Part shown: one piece after another, positions 46,217-54,974 of the stretch
Numbering within the stretch: the stretch's first letter is position 1
Layout: each line of letters opens with the position of its first letter
Source: Veillonellaceae bacterium
GTDB lineage: Bacteria > Bacillota_C > Negativicutes > UBA1444
Reading direction: 5' to 3'
DNA length: 54,974 bases
NCBI GenBank assembly: GCA_012798135.1
Contig: JAAZNU010000025.1
Coordinates: forward strand, 1-54,974
Notes under the pieces: generated by a model
Told to the model about the DNA's origin: nothing
Seen by the model: only the letters and a program-made list of their open reading frames with translations
Database searches by the model: none
Made by a program: the position numbers and the translations under genes

Positions 46217-48220
46217 GTGGCTCGCAAGAAAGACGCTCCGGAACAGGAGCAAAAACCGGCGGCGAAACCGCGGCGGAAACGCCCGGCCAGCGTCCCGATC
46301 AGCGACGAGGCGCCATCGGCGGAGGAGAACCAGCGCATCGCGGAAAAACTGCTGGAAACCAATGCCCTGTTCAATTTGTGCGCTTCCGTCTGGGGGCCGG
46401 AAAACGTGGTGCTGCGGGCCAGCAAATTCGGCGCACTGGAACTGATGCAGTCGGCGGATGTGAGCGACCGCCTGCTGGCGCTGCAACGGATGGTGCAGAA
46501 GGACCTCACGCTGGACAAGCGCCCGAGCCTGGACGAGATCCCGGCAGTGATGGAAACGATCATGAATGAGCTGGCCGAGCAAATCGCCCGCCGCAATGTG
46601 GAAGAGAATATCGAGAAGAAGATCTCGCAGAAGATGGAAGAGCGGCATCAGGATTTCGTCCAGGACATCCGGATGCAAATTCTCAAGGAAGAAACCAGCA
46701 TCGAAACGCCGCAGACCCAGAAGAAGCTGGAACAACTGAACGCCCTGGAGGAAAAGAGCCTGGCCCGGTCCGTCAACGAACTGCTGCGGCCGGCCTCGCT
46801 GGATGAGATCGTCGGCCAGGAGCGGGCGGTCGAAGTGCTGCGCTCGAAACTGGCGTCGCCCTACCCACAGCACCTGATCCTCTACGGGCCGCCCGGCGTC
46901 GGCAAGACCACCGCGGCGCGGCTGGTGCTGGAGGAAGCCCGCAAGCTGAAATACACCCCGTTCGCGCCGGAGGCGCCGTTCGTCGAAGTCGACGGCAGCA
47001 CGCTGCGCTGGGATCCCCGCGACATCACCAATCCGTTGCTGGGTTCCGTCCACGACCCCATCTACCAGGGCGCCCGGCGGGACCTCGCGGAAACGGCGGT
47101 GCCGGAACCGAAGCCGGGCCTGGTGACCGACGCGCACGGCGGCATCCTGTTCATCGACGAAATCGGCGAAATGGACCCGATGCTCCTGAACAAGCTGCTG
47201 AAAGTGCTGGAAGACAAACGGGTGTTCTTCGAATCGGCGTATTACGACGAGACGGACCCCAACGTGCCGGAATATATCCGCAAACTGTTCAAGAACGGCG
47301 CACCGGCGGACTTTATCCTGATCGGCGCGACCACCCGGGACGCCGGTGAACTGAATCCTGCCCTGCGGTCGCGCTGTGCCGAAGTCTATTTCGAACCGCT
47401 GACGCCCAAACAAATCGTGCAGATCGTCACCAACGCCGGCCGCAAGCTGAAAGTGCGGATGGAAAAAGGCGTGGCGGAACTGATCAGCGAATATACCGTG
47501 GAAGGCCGCAAGGCGGTCAACCTGCTGGCGGACGCCTACAGCCTGGGCCTGCTCCGACGGGGCCAGGACCGCGTCTCCATTCCGAAGATCCTGCGGGAAG
47601 ACGTGTTCCGGGTGCTGCAGGTCGGGCGGATGACGCCGTATGTGAACCGCAAAGCGTCGACCGACTGGGAGATCGGCAAGATCTTCGCCCTCGGCGTGGC
47701 CGGCTACCTGGGTTCGGTCATTGAAATCGAGGCGGTCAGCTTCCCGGCCGCGCAAAAAGGCCGGGGCGTCATCCGGTTCAACGATACCGCCGGCAGCATG
47801 ACCAAGGACTCCGTGTTCAACGCGGCTGCCCTGGTCCGCCGCATCACCGGCCAGGACCTGGCGAAATACGACATTCACGTGAACGTCATCGGCGGCGGCC
47901 AGATCGACGGTCCCTCGGCGGGCCTGGCGATCCTCGGCGTCCTGATCTCGGTCATCACCAGTAAACCGCTGCGACAGGACGTCGCCGTGACCGGGGAAAT
48001 CTCGATCCGCGGCAAACTGAAGGCAGTCGGCGGCGTGTTCGAAAAAGCCTACGGCGCCAAGCAGGCCGGCGTCGACGTGCTGATCATCCCCAAGGAAAAC
48101 GAGAAGGACATTCCCGCCGACCATCTCGGCCTGTCCGTGCGGCCGCTCGAAGACGTCGAGGATGCCCTGGCCATATTGTTCGGCAACGAGGAAGAAGGAA
48201 AAGCCCATCATGCTGGATAG
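46217..48220 (+). CDS. lonC: ATP-dependent Lon-family protease (LonC, spore-former type)
   Basis: A 667-residue Lon-type protease without the long N-domain of LonA. It has a coiled-coil region (about 110-170), an AAA+ domain with GPPGVGKTT (about 224) and ILFIDEIGEMD, and a C-terminal S16 protease domain with the catalytic Ser in DGPSAGLA (about 567) and Lys in FEKAYGAKQAG. The family is common in spore-forming anaerobes between rplI and dnaB. I chose GTG at 46217, after GGAG; TTG at 46205 overlaps rplI. Confidence 0.87.
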   Translation: MARKKDAPEQEQKPAAKPRRKRPASVPISDEAPSAEENQRIAEKLLETNALFNLCASVWGPENVVLRASKFGALELMQSADVSDRLLALQRMVQKDLTLDKRPSLDEIPAVMETIMNELAEQIARRNVEENIEKKISQKMEERHQDFVQDIRMQILKEETSIETPQTQKKLEQLNALEEKSLARSVNELLRPASLDEIVGQERAVEVLRSKLASPYPQHLILYGPPGVGKTTAARLVLEEARKLKYTPFAPEAPFVEVDGSTLRWDPRDITNPLLGSVHDPIYQGARRDLAETAVPEPKPGLVTDAHGGILFIDEIGEMDPMLLNKLLKVLEDKRVFFESAYYDETDPNVPEYIRKLFKNGAPADFILIGATTRDAGELNPALRSRCAEVYFEPLTPKQIVQIVTNAGRKLKVRMEKGVAELISEYTVEGRKAVNLLADAYSLGLLRRGQDRVSIPKILREDVFRVLQVGRMTPYVNRKASTDWEIGKIFALGVAGYLGSVIEIEAVSFPAAQKGRGVIRFNDTAGSMTKDSVFNAAALVRRITGQDLAKYDIHVNVIGGGQIDGPSAGLAILGVLISVITSKPLRQDVAVTGEISIRGKLKAVGGVFEKAYGAKQAGVDVLIIPKENEKDIPADHLGLSVRPLEDVEDALAILFGNEEEGKAHHAG

Positions 48221-49541
48221 AATACCGCCGCAAAACATCGAGGCCGAACAGTCCGTTCTGGGCGCCGTGCTGATCGAGCAGAGCTCCATCGCCAAGATCT
48301 CGGACCTGCTCGTCCCGGAGGACTTTTATCGGGAAGCGCATCGGTTGATTTATCGCGCCGCCATGGGATTGTTCGAACGCGGCGAGGCCATCGACTTCAT
48401 CACGGTGGTCGACCTCCTACGTCGGGACAATACCCTGGAGCAGGCAGGCGGCATCGCCTACGTCACCTCGCTGGCCAATGGCGTGCCGACGGCGGCGAAC
48501 ATCACCTACCACGCCAAGATCGTACAGGAAAAAAGCCTGCTGCGCCGCCTGATCGGCGCGGCGACCGATATCGCCTCCATGGGTTATGCCGAGTCGGAGG
48601 AAGTGGATCGGGTGCTGGACTCCGCCGAGCAAAAGATCCTCGAAGTGGCGACGCGCAAGACGAGCCAGGACTTCCAGCCGATCAAGGAAATCATCTTCAG
48701 CACGCTCGACAAGATCGATGAAATGCACAAGGCCAAAGGCGGCATCACCGGCCTATCCACCGGCTTTACCAATCTGGATAAACTGACCGGCGGCTTTCAG
48801 CGCTCCGACCTGATTCTGATCGCCGCCCGGCCCAGTATGGGCAAAACCGCGTTCGTCCTGAACGTCGCCCAGCATATGGCGACGCGCGACCGCAAGGCCG
48901 TGGCGATCTTCAGTCTGGAAATGCCGAAGGAACAGCTGGCGATGCGCATGATGTGCGCCGAGGGCCTGATCGACAGCCAGCGCTTTCGCACCGGGGCGAT
49001 GTCCAATGAGGAATGGTCCAAGCTGGTCGACGCGGCCGACCGCCTGTCCGGCTCGCCGATGTATATCGACGACACCGCCAACGTCACGGCGATCGAGCTG
49101 CGCAACAAGGCCCGCCGGATCAGCAAGGAATTCGGCCTGGACTGCATCATCATCGACTATTTGCAGCTGATGGACGGCGGCGCCCACAGCCGCATCGACA
49201 ACCGGCAACAGCAGATTTCCTACATCTCCCGTTCCCTGAAGGGCCTGGCCCGGGAACTGCGGGTGCCGGTCATCGCCCTGTCGCAGCTCAGCCGCGGCCC
49301 GGAGAGCCGGACCAACCGCCGGCCGATGCTCAGCGACCTGCGCGAATCGGGCTCGCTGGAGCAGGACGCCGACTTGGTGGCGTTCCTGTACCGCGACGAT
49401 TACTACAATCCGGAGTCGGAAAAGAAGAACATCACCGAACTGTTGATCGCCAAGAACCGCAACGGCCCCACCGAGACCGTCGAACTGTACTTCCACAAAA
49501 ACTTCACGCGATTTACCGACTATACGCCCCGCCAGGATTAA
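48210..49541 (+). CDS. dnaB: Replicative DNA helicase DnaB
   Basis: The 443-residue hexameric helicase unwinds DNA at the fork. It begins MLDRIPPQNIEAEQSVLGA, has the N-terminal primase-interacting domain, and a RecA-like domain with Walker A ARPSMGKTA (about 210), SLEMPKEQLAMRM and IIIDYLQLM. ATG at 48210 lies 11 bases inside the lonC end, after GAAGGAAAAG. No intein or inserted sequence is seen. Confidence 0.97.
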   Translation: MLDRIPPQNIEAEQSVLGAVLIEQSSIAKISDLLVPEDFYREAHRLIYRAAMGLFERGEAIDFITVVDLLRRDNTLEQAGGIAYVTSLANGVPTAANITYHAKIVQEKSLLRRLIGAATDIASMGYAESEEVDRVLDSAEQKILEVATRKTSQDFQPIKEIIFSTLDKIDEMHKAKGGITGLSTGFTNLDKLTGGFQRSDLILIAARPSMGKTAFVLNVAQHMATRDRKAVAIFSLEMPKEQLAMRMMCAEGLIDSQRFRTGAMSNEEWSKLVDAADRLSGSPMYIDDTANVTAIELRNKARRISKEFGLDCIIIDYLQLMDGGAHSRIDNRQQQISYISRSLKGLARELRVPVIALSQLSRGPESRTNRRPMLSDLRESGSLEQDADLVAFLYRDDYYNPESEKKNITELLIAKNRNGPTETVELYFHKNFTRFTDYTPRQD

Positions 49542-49584
49542 CCGAACGATTTATGACATTACACAATAAATATTCGGGTTTTTA

Positions 49585-49613
49585 TTGACAGGCACGGCTG
49601 CAACAGGTAAGAT
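49585..49613 (+). promoter_or_regulatory. promoter of the FAD protein-purB operon
   Basis: TTGACA (49585-49590) and TAAGAT (49608-49613) with a 17-base spacer, 66 bases before the FAD gene. Confidence 0.8.
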
Positions 49614-49678
49614 AAAGAGGGACAAAACAGAGGGTTTGTCTTTCTTTTTGCGGAAAATCGCCTGGGAGTGAAAATAAC

Positions 49679-51079
49679 ATGAAAGATTATGATGTGATCA
49701 TCATCGGCGCCGGTCCGGCCGGCATTTTCGCCGCGCTGGAAATGGTCGACACGGGGCTGCGGGTCCTGATCCTGGAAAAGGGTCGGGATATTTCCGCGCG
49801 GGCCTGCCCGATGAACACCAAGGGCACGAAGTGCCTCCACTGCAAACCCTGCGGCATTCTGTGCGGCTGGGGCGGCGCCGGTGCGTACAGCGACGGCAAA
49901 CTGACGCTGACCACCGAGTTCGGCGGCATGCTGGACCAGTACATGGAGAAACCGGCCTTGTCGGGACTGATCGACTACGTCGACGGGATCTATCTGAAAT
50001 TCGGCGCGACCCAAACCGTCTACGGCGACGACAACAAGGAAGCCGTGCGGAAACTGCAGAAGGACTCGGCGGCGGCCGACATGTCGCTCATCCCGGCCCG
50101 CATTCGCCATCTGGGCACCGACAAGTGCCTGGAGATCCTCACCTTGATGCGCGACTACCTCGAAGATAAATGCACCATCCGCACCAGCGACGGCGTGGCC
50201 CGGGTGATTGTGGAGAACGGCCGCTATGTCGGCGTGGAAACCAACCGGGGCGAAATCTTCCACAGCAAATACCTGATCGCCGCGCCGGGCCGCGAAGGCT
50301 CGGAATGGTTCGCGGAGCAGGCTGCCCAGCTGGGGTTGGAAATGATCACCAACCCGGTGGACATCGGCGTTCGCGTCGAAGTACCGGCCGTGGTCATGGA
50401 GCAGATCACCGACGTCGTCTACGAATCGAAACTGGTGTATTATGCGAAATCGTTCGACGACCGCGTGCGGACGTTCTGCATGAATCCCTACGGCGTGGTC
50501 GTGGCCGAGAACAATGCCGGCCTGATGACCGTCAACGGCCACAGCAACGCGGAGAAAACCTCCGAGAACACCAACTTTGCCATCCTGGTCTCCAAGAGCT
50601 TCACCGAACCGTTCAAGGAGCCGATCACCTACGGCAAATCCATCGCCAAGCTGGCGAACCTGCTCGGCGGCGGCGTGATCGTCCAACGACTCGGCGACCT
50701 GAAAGCCGGGCGCCGGTCCACGGTGGAGCGGATCAGCCGGGGCCTGGTGACGCCGACGATGAAGGAAGCGACACCGGGCGATCTGAGCCTGGTCCTGCCC
50801 TACCGGCACCTGACCGGGATCATCGAAATGCTCGAAGCTCTGGACAAAGTGGCGCCGGGCGTCGCATCGCGCCACACTCTGCTGTACGGCGTGGAAGTCA
50901 AATTTTATTCGTCCCGGCTGCACCTGACGCCAGATTTGGAAACCAAGATCCCGAACTTCTTCGCCGCTGGCGACGGGGCCGGCGTGACCCGCGGCCTGGC
51001 CCAGGCCTCGGTATCCGGCGTGATGGTCGCCCGGGAAATCAAACAACGTGAAAAATGCAACGGAGGGGTTGCCCAATGA
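49679..51079 (+). CDS. FAD-dependent dehydrogenase (NAD(P)/FAD oxidoreductase)
   Basis: A 466-residue flavoprotein with GAGPAG (10-15), LILEKGRDISARACP, and a cysteine-rich motif CLHCKPCGILCGWGGAGAYSD near residues 53-73, typical of the COG2509 group. The C-terminal FAADGAGVTRGLAQASVSG-like region (GDGAGVTRGLAQASVSG) closes the FAD domain. The substrate is unknown. It overlaps purB by four bases, which suggests co-translation. The start is ATG at 49679, after GGGAGTG. Confidence 0.87.
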   Translation: MKDYDVIIIGAGPAGIFAALEMVDTGLRVLILEKGRDISARACPMNTKGTKCLHCKPCGILCGWGGAGAYSDGKLTLTTEFGGMLDQYMEKPALSGLIDYVDGIYLKFGATQTVYGDDNKEAVRKLQKDSAAADMSLIPARIRHLGTDKCLEILTLMRDYLEDKCTIRTSDGVARVIVENGRYVGVETNRGEIFHSKYLIAAPGREGSEWFAEQAAQLGLEMITNPVDIGVRVEVPAVVMEQITDVVYESKLVYYAKSFDDRVRTFCMNPYGVVVAENNAGLMTVNGHSNAEKTSENTNFAILVSKSFTEPFKEPITYGKSIAKLANLLGGGVIVQRLGDLKAGRRSTVERISRGLVTPTMKEATPGDLSLVLPYRHLTGIIEMLEALDKVAPGVASRHTLLYGVEVKFYSSRLHLTPDLETKIPNFFAAGDGAGVTRGLAQASVSGVMVAREIKQREKCNGGVAQ

Positions 51080-52368
51080 TTGATCGTTACACCTACCCGG
51101 AAATGGGCCGGATCTGGACCGACGAGAACGAATTTCAGACCATGCTGGACATCGAGATCTGCGCCTGCGAGATCATGGCCGAACTGGGCGAGATCCCGGC
51201 CGAAGCCGTGCCGGTCATCAAGGCGAAAGCCAAGTTCACCGTGCCGCGCATCCGTGAGATCGAAAAGGAAACTCGCCATGACATTCTGGCGTTCCTGACG
51301 GCAGTGGCCGAAAACGTCGGCGACGAATCCAAATACATTCATCTCGGCCTGACCTCCAGCGACGTGAAGGATACCGCCCTCGGCGTCATGATGAAGCAGG
51401 CCGCCGGCATCCTCCTCGACGACCTGGAGAAATTCCACGCGGTCCTGAAACGCCGCGCCGCCGAACACAAACACACCGTCATGATCGGCCGGACCCACGG
51501 CATCCATGCGGAGCCGCTGACCCTCGGCCTGAAATTCGCCCTGTGGATGGACGAAACCGAACGCAACATCGAGCGCCTGAAACGGGCCCGCGAAATCGTC
51601 GCCGTCGGCAAACTGTCCGGCGCGGTCGGCACCTACTCCAACATCGATCCCCGCGTCGAAGCCTACGTTTGCGAGAAAATGGGCCTGAAAGCCGCCCGGC
51701 TGGCCACCCAGGTCATCCAGCGCGACCGTCACGCCGAATTCATGACCACACTCGCCATCATCGGCAGCTCCCTCGACAAATTCGCCACCGAGATCCGCAA
51801 CCTGCAGCGCACCGACATCCGGGAAGCGGAAGAATATTTCCATCCCGGCCAGAAAGGCTCCTCGGCCATGCCGCACAAGCGCAACCCCATCACCTGCGAA
51901 CGCGTCGCCGGCCTGGCCCGCGTCCTGCGCGGCAATGCCCTGGCCTCCCTGGAAGACGTGGCGCTCTGGCATGAACGGGACATCACCCACTCCTCCGTCG
52001 AGCGGGTCATCCTGCCGGACAGCACGATCCTGCTGGACTACATGCTGCGGATTTTCACCAACATCGTCGACAAACTGCTGGTCTACCCCGACGCGATGAA
52101 AGCCAACCTCGAGAAAACCGGCGGCCTGATCTTCAGTCAGCGGGTCATGCTGGCCCTCGTCGACAAGGGCGTCCTCCGCGAAGACGCCTACCGTTGGGTG
52201 CAGCGCAACGCCATGGCGCGTTGGCTCGAAGGCGCCGACTTCAAGACCAATGTCAAAAAAGACCACGACATCGTCCAACACCTGTCGCCGGCGGAAATCG
52301 ACGAATGCTTCGACACCGCTTATCCGCTGCGTAACATCGATACGATCATGGCCCGATTCGGCCTTTAA
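51076..52368 (+). CDS. purB: Adenylosuccinate lyase
   Basis: PurB cleaves SAICAR and adenylosuccinate in purine synthesis. The 430-residue enzyme keeps the superfamily catalytic loop GSSAMPHKRNPI and the residues GRTHGIHAEPLT and TSSDVKDTALG, so it is expected to be active. The start is ATG at 51076, after GGAGGGG; it overlaps the FAD gene by ATGA. purA follows 18 bases later. Confidence 0.97.
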   Translation: MIDRYTYPEMGRIWTDENEFQTMLDIEICACEIMAELGEIPAEAVPVIKAKAKFTVPRIREIEKETRHDILAFLTAVAENVGDESKYIHLGLTSSDVKDTALGVMMKQAAGILLDDLEKFHAVLKRRAAEHKHTVMIGRTHGIHAEPLTLGLKFALWMDETERNIERLKRAREIVAVGKLSGAVGTYSNIDPRVEAYVCEKMGLKAARLATQVIQRDRHAEFMTTLAIIGSSLDKFATEIRNLQRTDIREAEEYFHPGQKGSSAMPHKRNPITCERVAGLARVLRGNALASLEDVALWHERDITHSSVERVILPDSTILLDYMLRIFTNIVDKLLVYPDAMKANLEKTGGLIFSQRVMLALVDKGVLREDAYRWVQRNAMARWLEGADFKTNVKKDHDIVQHLSPAEIDECFDTAYPLRNIDTIMARFGL

Positions 52369-52386
52369 GAAAGTAGGTGTACAATT

Positions 52387-53670
52387 ATGTCATCAGTTGT
52401 CGTTATGGGAACCCAGTGGGGTGACGAGGGCAAAGGGAAAATCGTCGACCATCTGGCCCAGCAGGCCCAGGTCGTCGTTCGCTACCAGGGCGGGAACAAC
52501 GCCGGCCACACCGTCGTCGTCAAAGGCGTCGAATCCAAGCTGAACCTGCTGCCGTCCGGCATCCTCTATCCCGGCAAGACCTGCATCATCGGCAACGGCG
52601 TCGTTGTCGACCCGGCCCACCTGCTCAAGGAAATCGCCGCCATGCAGGAACGCGGCATCGACATGTCGGGTCTCAAGATCTCGAACCGGGCCCAGGTCAT
52701 CCTGCCCTACCACCGGCTCATGGACGAAGTCGACGAAGAATCCCGCGGCGATGCGAAAATCGGCACCACCAAGAAAGGCATCGGCCCCTGCTACGTCGAC
52801 AAGAACGCCCGCATCGGCATCCGGTTCGTCGATCTGATGGACCCGGAGGAATTCGCCCGCCGGCTGAAAATCAACCTGACCGCCAAAAACCGCATCCTGA
52901 CCGAGCTGTTCGGACGGAAGCCGCTCGACTATGAGAAAATTCTCGCCGAGTACCTCGGCTATGCCGACAAATTGCGCCCCTATGTGACAGATACGATCTT
53001 TACCCTGCACGACGCCATCGGCCGGGGCGAAAAGATCCTGTTCGAAGGCGCGCAGGCGACGATGCTCGACATCGACTACGGCACCTATCCCTACGTGACC
53101 TCGTCCCACCCCGTGGCGGGCGGCGCCTGCGTGGGCGCCGGTGTCGGCCCCTCGGCCATCGGCAAGGTGGTCGGCGTGGTCAAGGCCTACACCACCCGCG
53201 TCGGCGAAGGCCCCTTCGTCACCGAACTGCATGACGAAACCGGCAACCTGATCCGGGAACGCGGCCACGAATACGGCACCACGACCGGCAGGCCCCGCCG
53301 CACCGGCTGGCTGGACACCGTGGTCGTGAAATACGCCTGTCTGCTCAGCGGCATCGACTGCCTGGCCATCACCCGGCTGGACATCCTCGACGCCCTGCCG
53401 ACCCTGAAAATCTGCACCGGCTACCGCTACAAAGGTCAGCCGCTGCACGAATACCCGGCCAGCCTCAAAGTGCTGTACGAAGTCGAACCCATCTACGAGG
53501 AACTGCCCGGCTGGCAGAGCGACATCACCGGCATCCGCCGCTACGAAGACCTGCCGCTCAACGCCCGCCGCTACGTGGAACGCCTGAGCGAATGCTCCGG
53601 CGCCCGCCTCGGCGTCATCTCCGTCGGCCCGGACCGCGAACAGACCATTTTGCTGGAAGAAATGTTCTAA
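52387..53670 (+). CDS. purA: Adenylosuccinate synthetase
   Basis: PurA joins IMP and aspartate with GTP to form adenylosuccinate. The 427-residue protein has the GTP loop GDEGKGKI, GGNNAGHTV, TTKKGIGP and RLDILDALPTLKICTGY. With purB it makes AMP from IMP. The two genes lie 18 bases apart. Confidence 0.98.
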   Translation: MSSVVVMGTQWGDEGKGKIVDHLAQQAQVVVRYQGGNNAGHTVVVKGVESKLNLLPSGILYPGKTCIIGNGVVVDPAHLLKEIAAMQERGIDMSGLKISNRAQVILPYHRLMDEVDEESRGDAKIGTTKKGIGPCYVDKNARIGIRFVDLMDPEEFARRLKINLTAKNRILTELFGRKPLDYEKILAEYLGYADKLRPYVTDTIFTLHDAIGRGEKILFEGAQATMLDIDYGTYPYVTSSHPVAGGACVGAGVGPSAIGKVVGVVKAYTTRVGEGPFVTELHDETGNLIRERGHEYGTTTGRPRRTGWLDTVVVKYACLLSGIDCLAITRLDILDALPTLKICTGYRYKGQPLHEYPASLKVLYEVEPIYEELPGWQSDITGIRRYEDLPLNARRYVERLSECSGARLGVISVGPDREQTILLEEMF

Positions 53671-53683
53671 AACGCGGCTCGCC

Positions 53684-53712
53684 TTGACATTCGCGCCAAG
53701 TAGGGTTATAAT
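53684..53712 (+). promoter_or_regulatory. tRNA-Lys promoter
   Basis: Perfect TTGACA (53684-53689) and TATAAT (53707-53712) with a 17-base spacer, just before the tRNA. Confidence 0.93.
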
Positions 53713-53729
53713 TCAAAACTGTGGATCAT

Positions 53730-53805
53730 GACTCACTAGCTCAATTGGTAGAGCATCTGACTCTTAATCAGAGGGTTCGGGGTTCGAGTCCCCGGTGGGT
53801 CACCA
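53730..53805 (+). tRNA. tRNA-Lys (anticodon CTT)
   Basis: A 76-base cloverleaf: acceptor GACTCAC with GTGGGTC (one G-U pair), anticodon stem TCTGA/TCAGA with loop CTCTTAA giving CTT (53763-53765), T-loop GTTCGAGTC and encoded CCA end. Confidence 0.97.
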
Positions 53806-53816
53806 GAAGTAAATCA

Positions 53817-53849
53817 ACGGCTCCGGCGATTATCGCCGGAGCCGTTTTT
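53817..53849 (+). terminator. intrinsic terminator after tRNA-Lys
   Basis: ACGGCTCCGGCGAT (53817-53830) pairs with its reverse complement at 53832-53845, then TTTT. Confidence 0.92.
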
Positions 53850-54026
53850 GTGATGTGTGCGAAAAATTTTCTAAAAACGGGGCTACATTTTGACAAATGT
53901 TGTTTTTGGGCAGGAATTACATTTCATTTAGCGAAGCTCCTTAATAGTTTCTTGGAAATGGATAAATGTCCTGGAAATCAGCACGCGCTTGCGCGATATC
54001 AGAGACGAAGAGGAGTGTGAACAGGT

Positions 54027-54545
54027 ATGAGTATTTCACGAAAGGCATTTTTGATTTTTTTGGCGGTTTTCATTCTTGTTTCTACACAAATGCTTCCAAC
54101 TTGCCTGGCGAAGTATGAACTATCAAACTATAATGCTGTACGGAACGGGTTATATTATAAGTGGATGCCGGCTGATTGGTGGGCGTCATACTTTCTCAAG
54201 GAGTTTGATAAAGTGGCGCCGCCGCCAGGCGCTGACTGGATGAAAGATAAGACAACTTCTCTTTCTCCATGGTTTGATGCTGCGAGGGAAAAAGGCTGGG
54301 TAGTTAAGACCCGCGCCGATGCCGCAAAAGTTGGCGCAATAGCGATTCGGCGAAATCCAGAAACTGGCACCTCGATTCTTAATATTGTTCGTGAGGTATA
54401 CGACTGGGGCTTTAAAGGCGATTACATGGGAAAAGACGGTGAACCGCACGTAGGCGAAGTTCCTTATAGTTATTTGTTGAGTACAGCAAAGGGGTATCAT
54501 TTTGTAGGCTATATCTGGCCGGAGCGCGTCCAGCCTGGGAAATGA
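54027..54545 (+). CDS. Secreted hypothetical protein, CHAP-like fold without the catalytic pair
   Basis: A 172-residue protein with an N-terminal signal peptide (hydrophobic core about residues 7-27, cleavage near CLA-KYE). The rest resembles a CHAP amidase in layout (KVGAIAIRRNPETGTSILNIVREVYDWG, then GYHFVGYIWPE near the end). The expected catalytic Cys is absent from the N-terminal part and no GHV-like His follows GAIAI. It is probably not a peptidase; identification is weak. It is AT-richer than its neighbours and follows tRNA-Lys, suggesting acquisition. Confidence 0.55.
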   Translation: MSISRKAFLIFLAVFILVSTQMLPTCLAKYELSNYNAVRNGLYYKWMPADWWASYFLKEFDKVAPPPGADWMKDKTTSLSPWFDAAREKGWVVKTRADAAKVGAIAIRRNPETGTSILNIVREVYDWGFKGDYMGKDGEPHVGEVPYSYLLSTAKGYHFVGYIWPERVQPGK

Positions 54546-54597
54546 AATTGTATGATGTCGACCGGGGCTGTTGGGAGCAATCAACGAAAATATATAA

Positions 54598-54786
54598 GTG
54601 AAGGCAAAAAATATCGAACGTTGCAGCCCCGGCCCGTACCTCGAAATGTTCGCCCGCGGCGTCCGGCCCGGCTGGACCTCGTGGGGCGATCAGGCGAACG
54701 AGGCCTGCAAGCTGGACGTGGCCGACTTACCAAAACAATTCGGGCCGGGAGACATTCGACAAAGAAAAAGCTACGGCCCTGTTTGA
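54598..54786 (+). pseudogene. fragment of an MT-A70 family DNA adenine methyltransferase (C-terminal part)
   Basis: The frame from 54598 reads IERCSPGPYLEMFARGVRPGW then TSWGDQANEACKLD. SPGPYLExFAR with GWTSWG is the C-terminal motif of MT-A70-type methyltransferases found in phages and mobile elements. No upstream part exists: a stop codon lies just before it in frame, and the DPPW catalytic motif is absent. After about residue 45 the frame drifts into unrelated sequence. It is a decayed remnant. Confidence 0.7.
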
Positions 54787-54959
54787 AAAGCGATTGCAGA
54801 TATGAACAAGCAAAGGAATTGAATGAACGGGTTGGTAGGAGCATTCCTGTAGCGAGTAAAAATAGACTTTGAAAAAAGAGACGCCCGGCAATACAATGGC
54901 AATGTGCTGACTCCGGCAAGAAAGGCACAAAACCAAAATATTGAGGAGGCGTCCCAAGA

Positions 54960-54974
54960 TGAAGTTTACCCAAA
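54960..54974 (+). CDS. start of an unidentified gene, cut by the window edge
   Basis: ATG AAG TTT ACC CAA at the last bases, with GAGGAGG about 10 bases upstream, suggests the start of a gene. Too little is visible to name it; a mobile-element gene is possible from its place next to the methyltransferase fragment. Confidence 0.35.

Noticed and set aside
46190..48295. 701-codon minus-strand open frame over lonC
   Set aside because: Shadow of the Lon protease gene, with no recognisable domain or start signal.

Overview
This window spans the chromosomal replication origin of a moderately GC-rich bacterium of the Bacillota. It most likely belongs to the Negativicutes, near the spore-forming Sporomusaceae. 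Three things support this: the classic dnaA-dnaN-yaaA-recF-(DUF721)-remB-gyrB-gyrA-rrn order, the rpmH-rnpA-yidD-yidC-jag-mnmE-mnmG-rsmG-noc-parA-parB arm, and a spore-former type Lon protease between rplI and dnaB. The genus is inference; only the gene order and protein families are seen.

Left arm (1-9655, minus strand): the 5' end of a 16S rRNA gene with two tandem promoters, then gyrA, gyrB, remB, a DUF721/DciA-like gene, recF, yaaA, dnaN and dnaA. Origin elements lie on both sides of dnaA. DnaA boxes at 9662-9784 overlap the dnaA promoter. A second box cluster with a DnaA-trio-like tract lies between dnaA and dnaN.

Right arm (9822-23467, plus strand except the photolyase): ribosome, RNase P and membrane-insertion genes, tRNA modification genes, noc, a class II photolyase, two parS-like sites and parA/parB. 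These are followed by a catalytically degenerate aspartase/fumarase-fold protein, DUF4446, an M23 peptidase and a bactofilin. This chromosome-segregation plus cell-envelope neighbourhood is the most unusual part of the window.

Selenium and nitrogen blocks (23627-40035): selA-selB; then a ykkC-type riboswitch (by context the ppGpp class) with a terminator, controlling a three-gene ferredoxin-rich glutamate synthase; then a branched-chain amino acid ABC transporter operon (livKHMGF) with a CBS-ACT protein; then selD, itself a selenoprotein with an in-frame UGA and SECIS-like hairpin, with yedF and a DUF3343 gene. I found no tRNA-Sec gene here.

Housekeeping block (40072-53670): DUF951, ychF, a 560-base non-coding stretch with a large inverted-repeat element, rpsF-ssb-rpsR, yybS-gdpP-rplI-lonC-dnaB, an FAD protein, purB and purA. 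The window ends with tRNA-Lys(CTT) and an AT-richer tail. That tail carries a secreted CHAP-like protein, a fragment of an MT-A70 adenine methyltransferase and the first codons of a further gene, which looks like a site of mobile-element turnover.
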